A stretch of 10,912 nucleotides of DNA from an uncultured Luteimonas sp. (GCA_934541015.1 CAKTDC010000043.1:1-10912); one strand, 5' to 3'. Positions 1 to 6,120 are shown, counted from the first letter of the stretch. The notes: generated from the letters alone by a model not told the origin. Numbers and translations are program-made.

Positions 1-15
1 GGGGATCGCGGCCAA

Positions 16-59
16 GCAAAACATGGATGTTTTGCGCGCGAGTCAGCCCATGGGTGAGC
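16..59 (+). ncRNA. Tandem hairpins with ATGGAT / ATGGGT loops (CsrA/RsmA-site-like)
   Basis: Bases 16-23 (GCAAAACA) pair perfectly with 28-35 (TGTTTTGC) around TGGA, giving a hairpin whose loop region reads ACATGGATGT. A second, imperfect hairpin at 46-59 has ATGGGT in the same position, with one C-A mismatch in its stem. The two are joined by a short linker containing GAGTC. CsrA/RsmA proteins are known to bind a GGA in a hairpin loop, with a selected consensus close to ACARGGATGT. The first hairpin fits that closely; the second has GGG instead of GGA. Paired loops of this form also recall the TwoAYGGAY RNA motif, cited from memory. Only the plus strand shows GGA in the loop, so any RNA would be read rightward. 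Function is inferred. Confidence 0.4.
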
Positions 60-92
60 ACGGGTGGTTTGCGCGGCTGCCGCGCGCCCGTG
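59..92 (+). repeat. Large GC-rich hairpin within the left repeat
   Basis: CACGGG at 59-64 pairs with CCCGTG at 87-92. Inside this, GCGCGGC at 71-77 and GCCGCGC at 79-85 form a second inverted repeat around a single T. A six-base bulge (65-70) lies on the left side. It is the third hairpin in a row in the left element. No U-tract follows, so a terminator role is not supported. Confidence 0.45.
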
Positions 93-250
93 CGAACGCC
101 CGGCGCGCTGTGCCGGGCCGGACCGCGGAGCGGGGCTGACCGAGCGAAGAGCGATCCCCGGCCGGCAGGGCGCGGTGTCCTTCCGACGGCGGAACTGATG
201 ATCCTCCCCGCCCTTGGGAGAAGAACTTTTTTCTGGGGTGGTGTGACTTG

Positions 251-298
251 CCCCCACCCCAACCCTCCCCCGCAGGCGGGGGAGGGTTGGGGTGGGGG
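251..298. repeat. Perfect 23-bp C/G-tract palindrome abutting the gshA stop codon
   Basis: Bases 251-273 are the exact reverse complement of 276-298, separated by two bases (AG). The right arm ends one base before the gshA stop codon (299-301, minus strand), so the hairpin would form directly at the end of the gshA message and could act as a 3' end or stability structure. There is no T-tract after it on the minus strand, so it is not a classical intrinsic terminator. Short palindromes of this C-tract/G-tract type are a familiar dispersed intergenic repeat class in Xanthomonadaceae and other proteobacteria. The right arm also has the pattern G5-A-G3-TT-G4-T-G5 (278-298), which is a G-quadruplex motif. 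The same pattern occurs on the minus strand across 251-271. Confidence 0.8.
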
Positions 299-1660
299 TC
301 AGTAGGCGAACTCGCGGAACACGCGGTCGATGTCCCCGCTCCATTCCCCGTGGAACAGCGCCAGCTTGCGCTCGGCGGGGGTCTGGTTGGCTTCGGCGAA
401 CTCGATCAGGGGGTCGAGGAAGTGGCGCTCGTCCTGGTCCTGGTCGTTGAGGCGGTCGCGGCGCGCCAGACCCGCCGCGGAGATCTCCAGCGCGCGCAGG
501 GCCAGGTCGCGCACGGTGCCGCCGCGGAAGGGCAGCTTGAGCGCGTGCTTCGGCACCCCGTCGCGCAGGGCGTGGCGTTCTTCCAGGCTGAAGTCCTTCA
601 CCAGGTCCGAGGCCGCATCCAGCGCCGCGTCGTCGTAGAGCAGGCCGACCCAGAACGCCGGCAGCGCGCAGATCCGGTTCCACGGGCCGCTGTCGGCGCC
701 GCGCATCTCCAGGTACTTCTTCATCCGCACTTCCGGGAAGGCGGTGGTCATGTGGTCCGACCAGTCCTGCATGGTCGGCAGCCGGCCCGGCAGCGCCGGC
801 AGGCGGCCGGCCATGAAGTCGCGGAAGCTCTGGCCGCTGGCGTCGTGATAGATGCCGTCGCGGTAGCTGAAGTACATCGGCACGTCGAGCAGGTAGTCGA
901 CGTAGCGCTCGAAGCCGAAACCGTCGGCGAACACGAAGTCGAGCATGCCGGTGCGGTCGGGATCGGTGTCGGTCCAGATGTGCGAGCGCCAGCTGAGGTA
1001 GCCGTTGGGCCGGCCTTCGGTGAAGGGCGAATCGGCGAACAGCGCGGTGGCCACCGGCTGCAGCGCCAGCGAGACGCGGAACTTCTTCACCATGTCCGCT
1101 TCGCTGGCGAAATCGAGGTTGACCTGCACCGTGCAGGTGCGGGTCATCATGTCCAGGCCCAGGCTGCCGACCTTCGGCATGTAGGCCTTCATGATCCGGT
1201 AGCGGCCCTTGGGCATCCACGGCATGTCCTCGCGCCGCCACTTGGGCTGGAAGCCCATGCCGAGGAAGCCCAGGCGCAGCTCGTCGGCCACCGCCTTGAC
1301 CTCGAACAGGTGGCTGCCCACCTCGCGGCAGGTGTCGTGGATGGTCTCCAGCGGCGCGCCGGACAGCTCCAGCTGGCCGGCCGGCTCCAGCGTGACCGAG
1401 GCGCCGTCCTTGAGCAGGGCCACCACGCGGCCGTTCTCCTCGACCCGCTCCCAGCCGTAGCGCGCCAGGCCATCGAGCAGCACGCCGATGCCGCGCTCGC
1501 CCTCCCAGGCCGGCGGCCGCAGGTCGTCCAGGCGGAAGCCGAACTTCTCGTGCTCGGTACCGATGCGCCAGTCTTCGCGCGGTTTGCAGCCGGCGGCGAT
1601 GTAGGCGACGAGCGCGTCGCGCGAGCTGATCGGGGCCTCGGGTCGGGTGGGGCTGGGCAC
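299..1660 (-). CDS. gshA: Glutamate-cysteine ligase, plant/proteobacterial GCS2 type
   Basis: This cytoplasmic enzyme joins glutamate and cysteine using ATP, the first and rate-limiting step of glutathione synthesis. The 453-residue protein has no signal peptide. Family features in order are GTEHEKFGF (residues 34-42), [14 protein letters not shown] (88-101, substrate region), GMGFQPKW (134-141), [14 protein letters not shown] (171-184), [17 protein letters not shown] (224-240) and [14 protein letters not shown] (314-327). These match the plant-type ligases of alpha- and gammaproteobacteria rather than the E. coli GshA type. The start is a GTG at 1660 with only a weak upstream GAG; the family N-terminus supports it. 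The gene is divergent from the VIT-type transporter, with a candidate -10 (TATAGT) at 1731-1726 on the minus strand. gshB is not in the window. The stop codon is followed at once by a strong palindrome. Family assignment is firm; the exact start is less so. Confidence 0.95.
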   Translation of the reverse strand: MPSPTRPEAPISSRDALVAYIAAGCKPREDWRIGTEHEKFGFRLDDLRPPAWEGERGIGVLLDGLARYGWERVEENGRVVALLKDGASVTLEPAGQLELSGAPLETIHDTCREVGSHLFEVKAVADELRLGFLGMGFQPKWRREDMPWMPKGRYRIMKAYMPKVGSLGLDMMTRTCTVQVNLDFASEADMVKKFRVSLALQPVATALFADSPFTEGRPNGYLSWRSHIWTDTDPDRTGMLDFVFADGFGFERYVDYLLDVPMYFSYRDGIYHDASGQSFRDFMAGRLPALPGRLPTMQDWSDHMTTAFPEVRMKKYLEMRGADSGPWNRICALPAFWVGLLYDDAALDAASDLVKDFSLEERHALRDGVPKHALKLPFRGGTVRDLALRALEISAAGLARRDRLNDQDQDERHFLDPLIEFAEANQTPAERKLALFHGEWSGDIDRVFREFAY

Positions 1661-1725
1661 GTGCGGGTGGCTCGTTGGCGCTTGCGGGCAGGGCGGCCGG
1701 TGGCGGCCCGGCGCGGGAAGGCGCC

Positions 1726-1731
1726 ACTATA
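1726..1731 (-). promoter_or_regulatory. Candidate -10 element for gshA
   Basis: The minus strand reads TATAGT here, five of six matches to the sigma-70 -10 consensus, about 65 bases before the gshA GTG. No good -35 hexamer stands at the usual spacing (GCGGTC at the 17-bp position). This is a weak prediction. Confidence 0.3.
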
Positions 1732-1799
1732 GCCGCTGGCCGCAGCGCGACCGCCTCCGCCGGCGGGTTGCTGCGTCGCCGCCATCGCCGCAATCGAAC

Positions 1800-1804
1800 A
1801 GGAG
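1800..1804 (+). promoter_or_regulatory. Ribosome binding site supporting the GTG start of the VIT-type gene
   Basis: AGGAG lies nine bases before the GTG at 1814. It decides in favour of this GTG, because no in-frame ATG with a comparable site lies nearby and the protein from here has the expected family N-terminus. Confidence 0.65.
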
Positions 1805-1813
1805 CGCCCCGCC

Positions 1814-2506
1814 GTGCCGCCTCCCGAATACCACCGCAGCAACCGCGCCGGCTGGCTGCGCGCGGCCGTGCTCGGCGCCAACGACGGCGTGGTGTCGATC
1901 GCCGGCCTGGTGGTCGGCGTGGCCGCGGCCGGTGCTCCGGCCGCGGCGGTGCTGGCCAGCGGCATCGCCGGCACCGTGGCCGGCGCGTTCTCGATGGCCG
2001 CCGGGGAATACGTCTCGGTGCAGTCACAGGCCGACACCGAACGCGCCGACCTCGCCCTCGAGCGCGCCGGCCTGCGCGAGGACCCGGAGCGCGAGCTGGC
2101 CGAACTGGCCGGGATCTACGAAGGCCGTGGCCTGGCCCCCGGCCTCGCCCGCACCGTGGCCGAGCAGCTGACCGCGCACGACGCGCTGGCCGCGCACGCC
2201 CGCGACGAGCTCGGCTTCCACGACACCCGGCGCCCGCGCCCGCTGCAGGCGGCGGTGGCCTCGGCCCTGGCCTTCGTCGCCGGCGCGGCGCTGCCGATCG
2301 CGGCCGCGGTGCTCGCCCCGCACGAACAGGTGGTCGCGGCCACCGCCATCAGCACCCTGGCCGGCCTGCTGCTGACCGGCGCCACCGCGGCCGCGCTGGG
2401 CGGCGCGCCGCCGCTGCGCGGCGCCCTGCGGGTGGCGTTCTGGGGCGCGGCCGCGATGGCCGCGGCGGCGCTGGTGGGCAATCTCTTCGATCTCGGAGGC
2501 CTGTGA
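1814..2506 (+). CDS. VIT1/CCC1 family iron/manganese transporter
   Basis: The 230-residue membrane protein belongs to the VIT1/CCC1 transporter family, whose eukaryotic members move Fe(II) or Mn(II) into vacuoles. Bacterial members are thought to export or store these metals, so metal homeostasis is inferred. Diagnostic motifs are LGANDGVVS (20-28) in the first membrane segment and FSMAAGEYVSVQSQAD (59-74) at the end of the second. A charged, helical cytoplasmic region follows (75-143, rich in Glu, Arg and Asp), as expected for the family's metal-binding domain. Three hydrophobic segments follow at about 146-168, 172-196 and 203-224, giving the usual five. Length is normal for the family. It starts at GTG with a good AGGAG site and is divergent from gshA. 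It is convergent with engB, with a 250-bp gap holding decayed repeats. Substrate cannot be fixed from sequence. Confidence 0.9.
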   Translation: MPPPEYHRSNRAGWLRAAVLGANDGVVSIAGLVVGVAAAGAPAAAVLASGIAGTVAGAFSMAAGEYVSVQSQADTERADLALERAGLREDPERELAELAGIYEGRGLAPGLARTVAEQLTAHDALAAHARDELGFHDTRRPRPLQAAVASALAFVAGAALPIAAAVLAPHEQVVAATAISTLAGLLLTGATAAALGGAPPLRGALRVAFWGAAAMAAAALVGNLFDLGGL

Positions 2507-2597
2507 TCCGACGCCTGGTGCGGGCGTATCCCGTGCGCCGGGGACAGGCTGCGCCGCCGCCGCGGCATCCGGCGGGCCGCAGGTGTCCTGCGCCCGC

Positions 2598-2687
2598 CGT
2601 TCCCGCCTGTGCGGGGATGGCGGTCCCGTAAAGCTGCTGTTCCAGCGCCTGGAGCGTCAATCCCGCCTGCGCGAGGATGGCGACGAA
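2598..2687 (+). repeat. Two decayed palindromic-repeat halves, 60 bp apart
   Basis: TCCCGCCTGTGCGGGGATGG (2601-2620) recurs exactly 60 bases on as TCCCGCCTGCGCGAGGATGG (2661-2680), with two differences; the following GCG of CGGCG also matches. Both resemble the right arm of the CCCGCCTTCGCGGGAATGACG-type element seen intact at 7919-8003, but with GGATGGCG in place of GAATGACG. They appear to be degenerate copies in direct orientation. They lie in the convergent gap between the VIT-type gene and engB. TTCCAG (2640-2645) and CTGGA (2649-2653) between them may be the remnant of the element's centre. Confidence 0.6.
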
Positions 2688-2706
2688 GTTCCAGCTGGGA
2701 CGGCAC

Positions 2707-2724
2707 CCTGGCGATCACGCCAGG
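2707..2724. terminator. Hairpin downstream of engB, possible terminator
   Basis: CCTGGCG (2707-2713) and CGCCAGG (2718-2724) form a perfect 7-bp stem with the four-base loop ATCA, 32 bases beyond the engB stop codon. Neither strand has a T-tract after it, so only a factor-dependent or processing role could be argued. Confidence 0.3.
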
Positions 2725-2756
2725 TTCCGCGCAGCGCCGGGCCGCCCGGTCGCGCT

Positions 2757-3380
2757 TTACGGTGCGACGACGGGCAGCTCCAGCCAGCTGCAGATCACCT
2801 CCCGGGCCGGATCGACGCCGAGCTTCGATTCGGCCGAGAAGGCCTGCACGCTGACCCCGCCGCCGAACGACGCCAGCAGCTCCTGGCGCACGGCGAGCAC
2901 GGCGTTGGCCACGGCGCCGCGCGAGAGCTTGTCGGCCTTGGTCAGCAGCGCGTGCGCCGGCAGGCCGCGGCGCACCGCGTAGTCGAGCATCTGCCGGTCG
3001 TAGTCCTTGAGCGGGTGGCGGATGTCCATGACCACCACCAGCCCCTGCAGCGCCTGGCGGGTCTCGAAATAGCGGGCGATGAAGGCCTGCCAGTGCGCCT
3101 GCAGGTCCTGCGGCACCTTGGCGTAGCCGTAGCCGGGCAGGTCGACCAGATGGCGCCCCTCGAACGGCGGCAGCTCGAAATACACCAGCTGCTGGGTGCG
3201 GCCGGGGGTCTTGGACACCCGCGCCAGCGCATTCTGCCGGCACAGCGCGTTGAGCGCGCTGGACTTGCCGGCGTTGGAGCGGCCGGCGAACGCGACCTCG
3301 GCGCCGATGTCCGGCGGCAGCTGGCGGTCGTTGTGCGCCGCCAGCAGGTAGCGGGCGCGTTCGAGCGGGTTTGCGGCCAT
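2757..3380 (-). CDS. engB: Ribosome biogenesis GTP-binding protein EngB (YsxC/YihA)
   Basis: EngB is an essential TRAFAC-class GTPase that helps late assembly of the large ribosomal subunit in the cytoplasm. The 207-residue protein shows the GTPase motifs in order: G1 GRSNAGKSS (33-41), G2 region SKTPGRTQ (56-63), G3 DLPGYGYA (80-87), G4 TKAD (147-150) and G5 SAES (182-185). The SNAGKS form of the P-loop and the DLPGYG motif are specific to this family. Start choice: ATG at 3380 (MAANPLERARYL) gives the normal family length. An ATG at 3419 would add 13 atypical residues, and longer extensions run into the divergent cytochrome gene. In Pseudomonas and Xanthomonas relatives engB sits beside cytochrome c4 and dsbA, as here, usually with polA nearby. 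polA is absent from this window. Confidence 0.95.
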   Translation of the reverse strand: MAANPLERARYLLAAHNDRQLPPDIGAEVAFAGRSNAGKSSALNALCRQNALARVSKTPGRTQQLVYFELPPFEGRHLVDLPGYGYAKVPQDLQAHWQAFIARYFETRQALQGLVVVMDIRHPLKDYDRQMLDYAVRRGLPAHALLTKADKLSRGAVANAVLAVRQELLASFGGGVSVQAFSAESKLGVDPAREVICSWLELPVVAP

Positions 3381-3475
3381 GGCACCGGTTCGCAACGGGA
3401 ACAGGCAATAGCTTCGCATGGACGCCGGGAGGGCGCCGGTGCACGGTCTCCGCGCGGGTGCGCCGGGGCGGGGGT

Positions 3476-3504
3476 TTGACCGCCCATCGGCACGCAACCA
3501 TAAT
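3476..3504 (+). promoter_or_regulatory. Sigma-70-type promoter for cytochrome c4
   Basis: TTGACC (3476-3481) and CATAAT (3499-3504) are separated by exactly 17 bp, each five of six matches to the -35 and -10 consensus. Transcription would start near 3511, about 48 bases before the cytochrome ATG at 3559. This is the best promoter in the window. It lies in the 178-bp region between divergent engB and the cytochrome gene, and probably drives the cytochrome c4-dsbA cluster. Confidence 0.75.
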
Positions 3505-3558
3505 TTCGGACCTTGCGACCGCCTGCCGGCGGCGCCTTTGGTTTTTCGGAGCCCAGCA

Positions 3559-4437
3559 ATGCGCCACGCCCGCATCTTCGGTATCGCCGGTGCCGCCGCC
3601 CTCGCCGCGGCCGCCGTCGCGTTCGCACAGACCACGGTCGAACCGCTGCCGGACGAGGCGCCGGTCGAAGTCTCGACCCTGGATGCCAACGCGGTGGCCG
3701 CCCTGGCCCAGGCCGAACCGGGCGACGCCCAGCGCGGCGCCACCCTGGCCGGTACCTGCACCGCCTGCCACGGCCTCGACGGCAATCCGCCCGACGGCCT
3801 GCCCTATCCGCGCCTGGCCGGGCAGAGCGAGCGCTACTCCTCGCGCCAGCTGGCGCTGTTCAAGAGCGGCGAGCGCAATACCGGCCTGGCGGTGGTGATG
3901 GTGCCGTTCGCCAGCTCGCTCAGCGCCCAGGACATGCGCGATCTGGGCGCCTACTTCGCCACCCAGACGCCCGGCTCGGGCATCGCCGACGACGCCGTGG
4001 TCGGCGAAGGTCCCTACGAGGGCATGAAGTTCTACGAGATCGGGCAGAAGCTGTACCGCGGCGGCGACGCCGCGCGCCAGATCCCGGCCTGCATGGCCTG
4101 CCACGGCCCGGCCGGCGGCGGCAACCCCGGCCCGGCCTATCCGGCGGTGGCCGGCCAGGAGGCCAGCTACACCGACGGCCGCCTGCAGGAATACCGCGCC
4201 GGCACCACCGACCAGCAGGACCGGCACCTGTTCGACATCATGGCCACGATCGCCAGGTCGCTGACCGACGAGGAGATCCGCGCGCTGGCCAGCTACCTGC
4301 AGGGCCTGCACCACCGGCCCGACGCCGCCACCCTGGCGGCGATCGAAGCCGGCGCCGCCGCGCCCGCGGCCCCGGCCGAGCCCGAAGCCGCGCCGGAAGC
4401 CGAGGCCGAGCCGGCCGGGCCTGCGCAGGATTCGTGA
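3559..4437 (+). CDS. Diheme cytochrome c4
   Basis: This is a periplasmic electron carrier with two covalently bound hemes, able to pass electrons to terminal oxidases. The signal peptide is residues 1-23 (arginines at 2 and 5, Ala-rich core, cleavage likely after AFA). Heme motifs are CTACH (67-71) and CMACH (178-182), one per cytochrome c domain. Likely axial methionines are Met114 (VVMVPFAS) and Met228 (FDIMATIA). The two domains match cytochrome c4, but the protein is 292 residues rather than about 200. The excess is an N-terminal linker (about 24-52) and a C-terminal tail (about 263-292) rich in Ala, Pro and Glu. The chosen ATG follows a weak GGAG (3548-3551) and gives the signal peptide; a longer reading from 3418 would begin upstream of the promoter. 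It heads a plus-strand cluster with two dsbA genes. Confidence 0.93.
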   Translation: MRHARIFGIAGAAALAAAAVAFAQTTVEPLPDEAPVEVSTLDANAVAALAQAEPGDAQRGATLAGTCTACHGLDGNPPDGLPYPRLAGQSERYSSRQLALFKSGERNTGLAVVMVPFASSLSAQDMRDLGAYFATQTPGSGIADDAVVGEGPYEGMKFYEIGQKLYRGGDAARQIPACMACHGPAGGGNPGPAYPAVAGQEASYTDGRLQEYRAGTTDQQDRHLFDIMATIARSLTDEEIRALASYLQGLHHRPDAATLAAIEAGAAAPAAPAEPEAAPEAEAEPAGPAQDS

Positions 4438-4509
4438 ACCGCGCCCGCGGTGCCGTCCGCGCCGCCGCCGCCGCAGTCTTGAATCGCCCCGCCGCAGCCG
4501 CGATCCTGC

Positions 4510-4521
4510 GGGGTCGACCCC
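4510..4521. repeat. 12-bp perfect palindrome upstream of the first dsbA
   Basis: GGGGTCGACCCC is a perfect palindrome 18 bases before the dsbA ATG at 4540. It overlaps an upstream hairpin option, CCCCGC (4487-4492) with GCGGGG (4508-4513). A protein-binding or RNA-structure role is possible, but chance is reasonable in DNA this GC-rich. Confidence 0.3.
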
Positions 4522-4539
4522 TGTCCGTGGCCCGCTGAG

Positions 4540-5181
4540 ATGATCGTCCGCCTGCTTGCCCTGCTGCTGCTCGCGCTGCCCTGGCCGCTGCCGGCCCTGG
4601 CGCAGCCGGCGGCCGGCGCGGGCGTGGTCGAGGGCCGCGACTACGTGGTCATCGCCGACGGCAGGCCCTGGCAGGCGCAGCCGGGGAAGATCGAACTGGT
4701 GGAGGTGTTCGCCTACACCTGCGGCCACTGCGCCGACCTGCAGCCGCAGCTCGAGGCCTGGCTGCGCCGGGCGCCGGCCGACGTCGCCATGGTTTTCCTG
4801 CCGGCCGCGTTCGACCCGGCCGACCCCTGGGCCCGCGCCCATTTCGCCGCGCAGGCGCTGGGCGTGGACCGCAAGCTGCACGGCCGGATCTTCGCCGCCG
4901 TCCACCGCGATTACACCCTGCCCGCGCGCGGCACCTCGCCGGGCGAACTGGCGCACTGGTTCGGCCAGCAGGGCGTGGACCGCGAGGCCTTCCTGGCGGC
5001 GATGACCAGCGCCGACACCGACGCGAAGATGGCCGCCGCGCGCGACTTCGCCATCCGCAGCGGCGTGCGCGGCACGCCCGTGCTGATCGTCGAGGGCCGC
5101 TACCGGGTGCAGGGGCGGACCCTGGCCGACACCCTGCGCATCGCCGAGGCGCTGATCGCCCGCGAGCGCGCGGCGCGCTGA
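4540..5181 (+). CDS. dsbA: Thiol:disulfide interchange protein DsbA (soluble, periplasmic)
   Basis: DsbA puts disulfide bonds into newly exported proteins in the periplasm and is reoxidised by DsbB. The 213-residue protein has a signal peptide of residues 1-21 (hydrophobic Leu core, cleavage after ALA). Its thioredoxin fold carries the active site CGHC at 61-64, in the context VEVFAYTCGHCADLQP. An inserted helical domain follows (about 85-165), and the cis-proline is Pro180 in RGTPVLIV. Length is typical of DsbA. The gene lies 102 bp downstream of cytochrome c4 and 57 bp or less upstream of a second dsbA, all on the same strand. No strong ribosome binding site precedes the ATG; an overlapping TGAGATG belongs to an unused frame. 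dsbB is not in the window. Identification is firm. Confidence 0.93.
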   Translation: MIVRLLALLLLALPWPLPALAQPAAGAGVVEGRDYVVIADGRPWQAQPGKIELVEVFAYTCGHCADLQPQLEAWLRRAPADVAMVFLPAAFDPADPWARAHFAAQALGVDRKLHGRIFAAVHRDYTLPARGTSPGELAHWFGQQGVDREAFLAAMTSADTDAKMAAARDFAIRSGVRGTPVLIVEGRYRVQGRTLADTLRIAEALIARERAAR

Positions 5182-5204
5182 CATCGCCGGCCGCCGCGCT
5201 GGAC

Positions 5205-5210
5205 TATGCT
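5205..5210 (+). promoter_or_regulatory. Candidate -10 element for the second dsbA
   Basis: TATGCT lies 29 bases before the preferred ATG at 5239, in the short gap between the two dsbA genes. It matches the -10 consensus at four of six positions, and no clear -35 was seen. Read-through from the upstream genes is equally possible. Confidence 0.25.
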
Positions 5211-5238
5211 TCCCCCCATCCCCATGACGGACCGCAAG

Positions 5239-6120
5239 ATGACCATGCGAACCAGCCTTCTCCTGCCCGCCCTGCTGGGCCTGATGCTCGCCGCCTGCGG
5301 CGCCCAGGACGCCCCGGCCGACAGCGCCGCGCCGGCCCCGGCCGCCGCCGCGGAGGCCGCCCCGGCCGAGCAGATCGCCGACGAGCCGGCCCTTGATCCT
5401 GCCGCCGCCGGGCCCGAGGCCGAGGCGCCGGCCGATGACGCAGCTCCGGATGAGGCGGCCGCCCCGGCGGACGCCGCGGAGGCGACGGCCGCGGGCGACA
5501 CCGCTCCGCCGGCGCCCGCGGCCCGCGCCGAACCGGCCAGGGTGCCGGGCCTGGTGCTGGGCACGGACTACGAGATCATCCGCAACGGCCAGCCGTTCGA
5601 GCCGCTGGCCGGCAGGATCGAGGTGGTCGAGGTGTTCAACCACGTCTGCCCGGCCTGCGCCATGTTCGAGCCGCTGGCCAAGGGCTGGCGCGCGCGGCAG
5701 CCGGCCGACGTGCGCTTCACCTACGTCGCCGCGCCCTTCGGCGGCACCTGGGACGTCTACGCCCGCGCCTGGTATGCCGCCGAGTCGGTCGGCATCGCCG
5801 ACCGCGCCAGCGACGACGTGTTCAAGGCCCTGCACGTGGACCGCAGCCTCAAGGGCGAGCGCGGCCGCGACAGCGTCGACGACATCGCCAGGGTCTACGC
5901 CCGCCACGGCATCGACGCCAAGCGCTTCGCCAGCACCATGGAAAGCTTCGCGGTCACCGCCAAGCTCAACCGCGCCCGCCAGTACATCGAGCGCATGGGC
6001 GTGAACTCCACGCCGACGCTGATCGTCAACGGCAAGTATCGGGTCCGCGGCCAGAGCTGGGACGACATGCTGCGCAACGCCGACCTGCTGATCGCGCACG
6101 AACGTGGCGCAGCGCAGTGA
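5239..6120 (+). CDS. DsbA-like thiol:disulfide oxidoreductase, lipoprotein with long acidic linker
   Basis: This is a second DsbA family member, predicted to be membrane-anchored through a lipid. From the ATG at 5239 the protein has 293 residues. Residues 1-19 are a signal peptide ending in the lipobox LAAC, with Cys20 as the lipid site. Residues 21-100 are an Ala/Pro/Glu/Asp-rich low-complexity linker. From about 105 the DsbA fold begins, with active site CPAC at 137-140 (VEVFNHVCPACAMFEP) and cis-proline in NSTPTLIV (Pro259). The CPAC dipeptide differs from the CGHC of its neighbour, which should alter redox potential or partners. Other in-frame ATGs (5206, 5224, 5245) exist; 5239 and 5245 give the cleanest lipoprotein signal. 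Tandem dsbA genes at this locus are known from Xanthomonas and Xylella. Substrates are unknown. The next gene overlaps its 3' end. Confidence 0.88.
   Translation: MTMRTSLLLPALLGLMLAACGAQDAPADSAAPAPAAAAEAAPAEQIADEPALDPAAAGPEAEAPADDAAPDEAAAPADAAEATAAGDTAPPAPAARAEPARVPGLVLGTDYEIIRNGQPFEPLAGRIEVVEVFNHVCPACAMFEPLAKGWRARQPADVRFTYVAAPFGGTWDVYARAWYAAESVGIADRASDDVFKALHVDRSLKGERGRDSVDDIARVYARHGIDAKRFASTMESFAVTAKLNRARQYIERMGVNSTPTLIVNGKYRVRGQSWDDMLRNADLLIAHERGAAQ

Larger units (their letters stand above)
1..232 (+). repeat. Dispersed structured repeat element, left copy (A)
   Basis: This non-coding stretch reads on the plus strand as a chain of hairpins, then a conserved core, then a T-tract. Visible parts are a perfect 8-bp hairpin at 16-35, a weaker hairpin at 46-59, a large GC-rich hairpin at 59-92, a core from about 101 to 165, and a tail with AGAAGAAC (219-226) followed by six T at 227-232. 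The core and tail recur at the right end of the window on the opposite strand (10912 down to about 10765). There the first 33 bases of the core match with one substitution, and the similarity continues with small indels. The two copies diverge in the middle (about 166-200). The element probably starts upstream of base 1. It contains no plausible gene. It could be a dispersed intergenic repeat, a structured RNA, or both; transcription is not shown. Confidence 0.7.

Noticed and set aside
27..305. A 92-codon open frame across the left repeat
   Set aside because: It is made of hairpins and palindrome sequence (for example the NPPPQAGEG peptide from the C/G palindrome), with no ribosome binding site. 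The stretch is better explained as non-coding structure.
248..1732. A 494-codon plus-strand open frame opposite gshA
   Set aside because: It begins inside the G-tract palindrome and mirrors gshA. Its composition (Val/Ala/Arg/His/Gln-rich) is that of a reverse-strand shadow.
2349..2660. A 103-codon minus-strand open frame in the VIT-engB gap
   Set aside because: The peptide AIPAQAGT is the classic translation of a CCCGCCTGTGCGGG-type repeat, and the rest is antisense to the transporter gene.
3381..3785. N-terminal extension of engB to a start at 3785
   Set aside because: It would overlap the cytochrome c4 promoter and signal peptide, and gives over 130 residues unlike any EngB. The ATG at 3380 gives the normal length.
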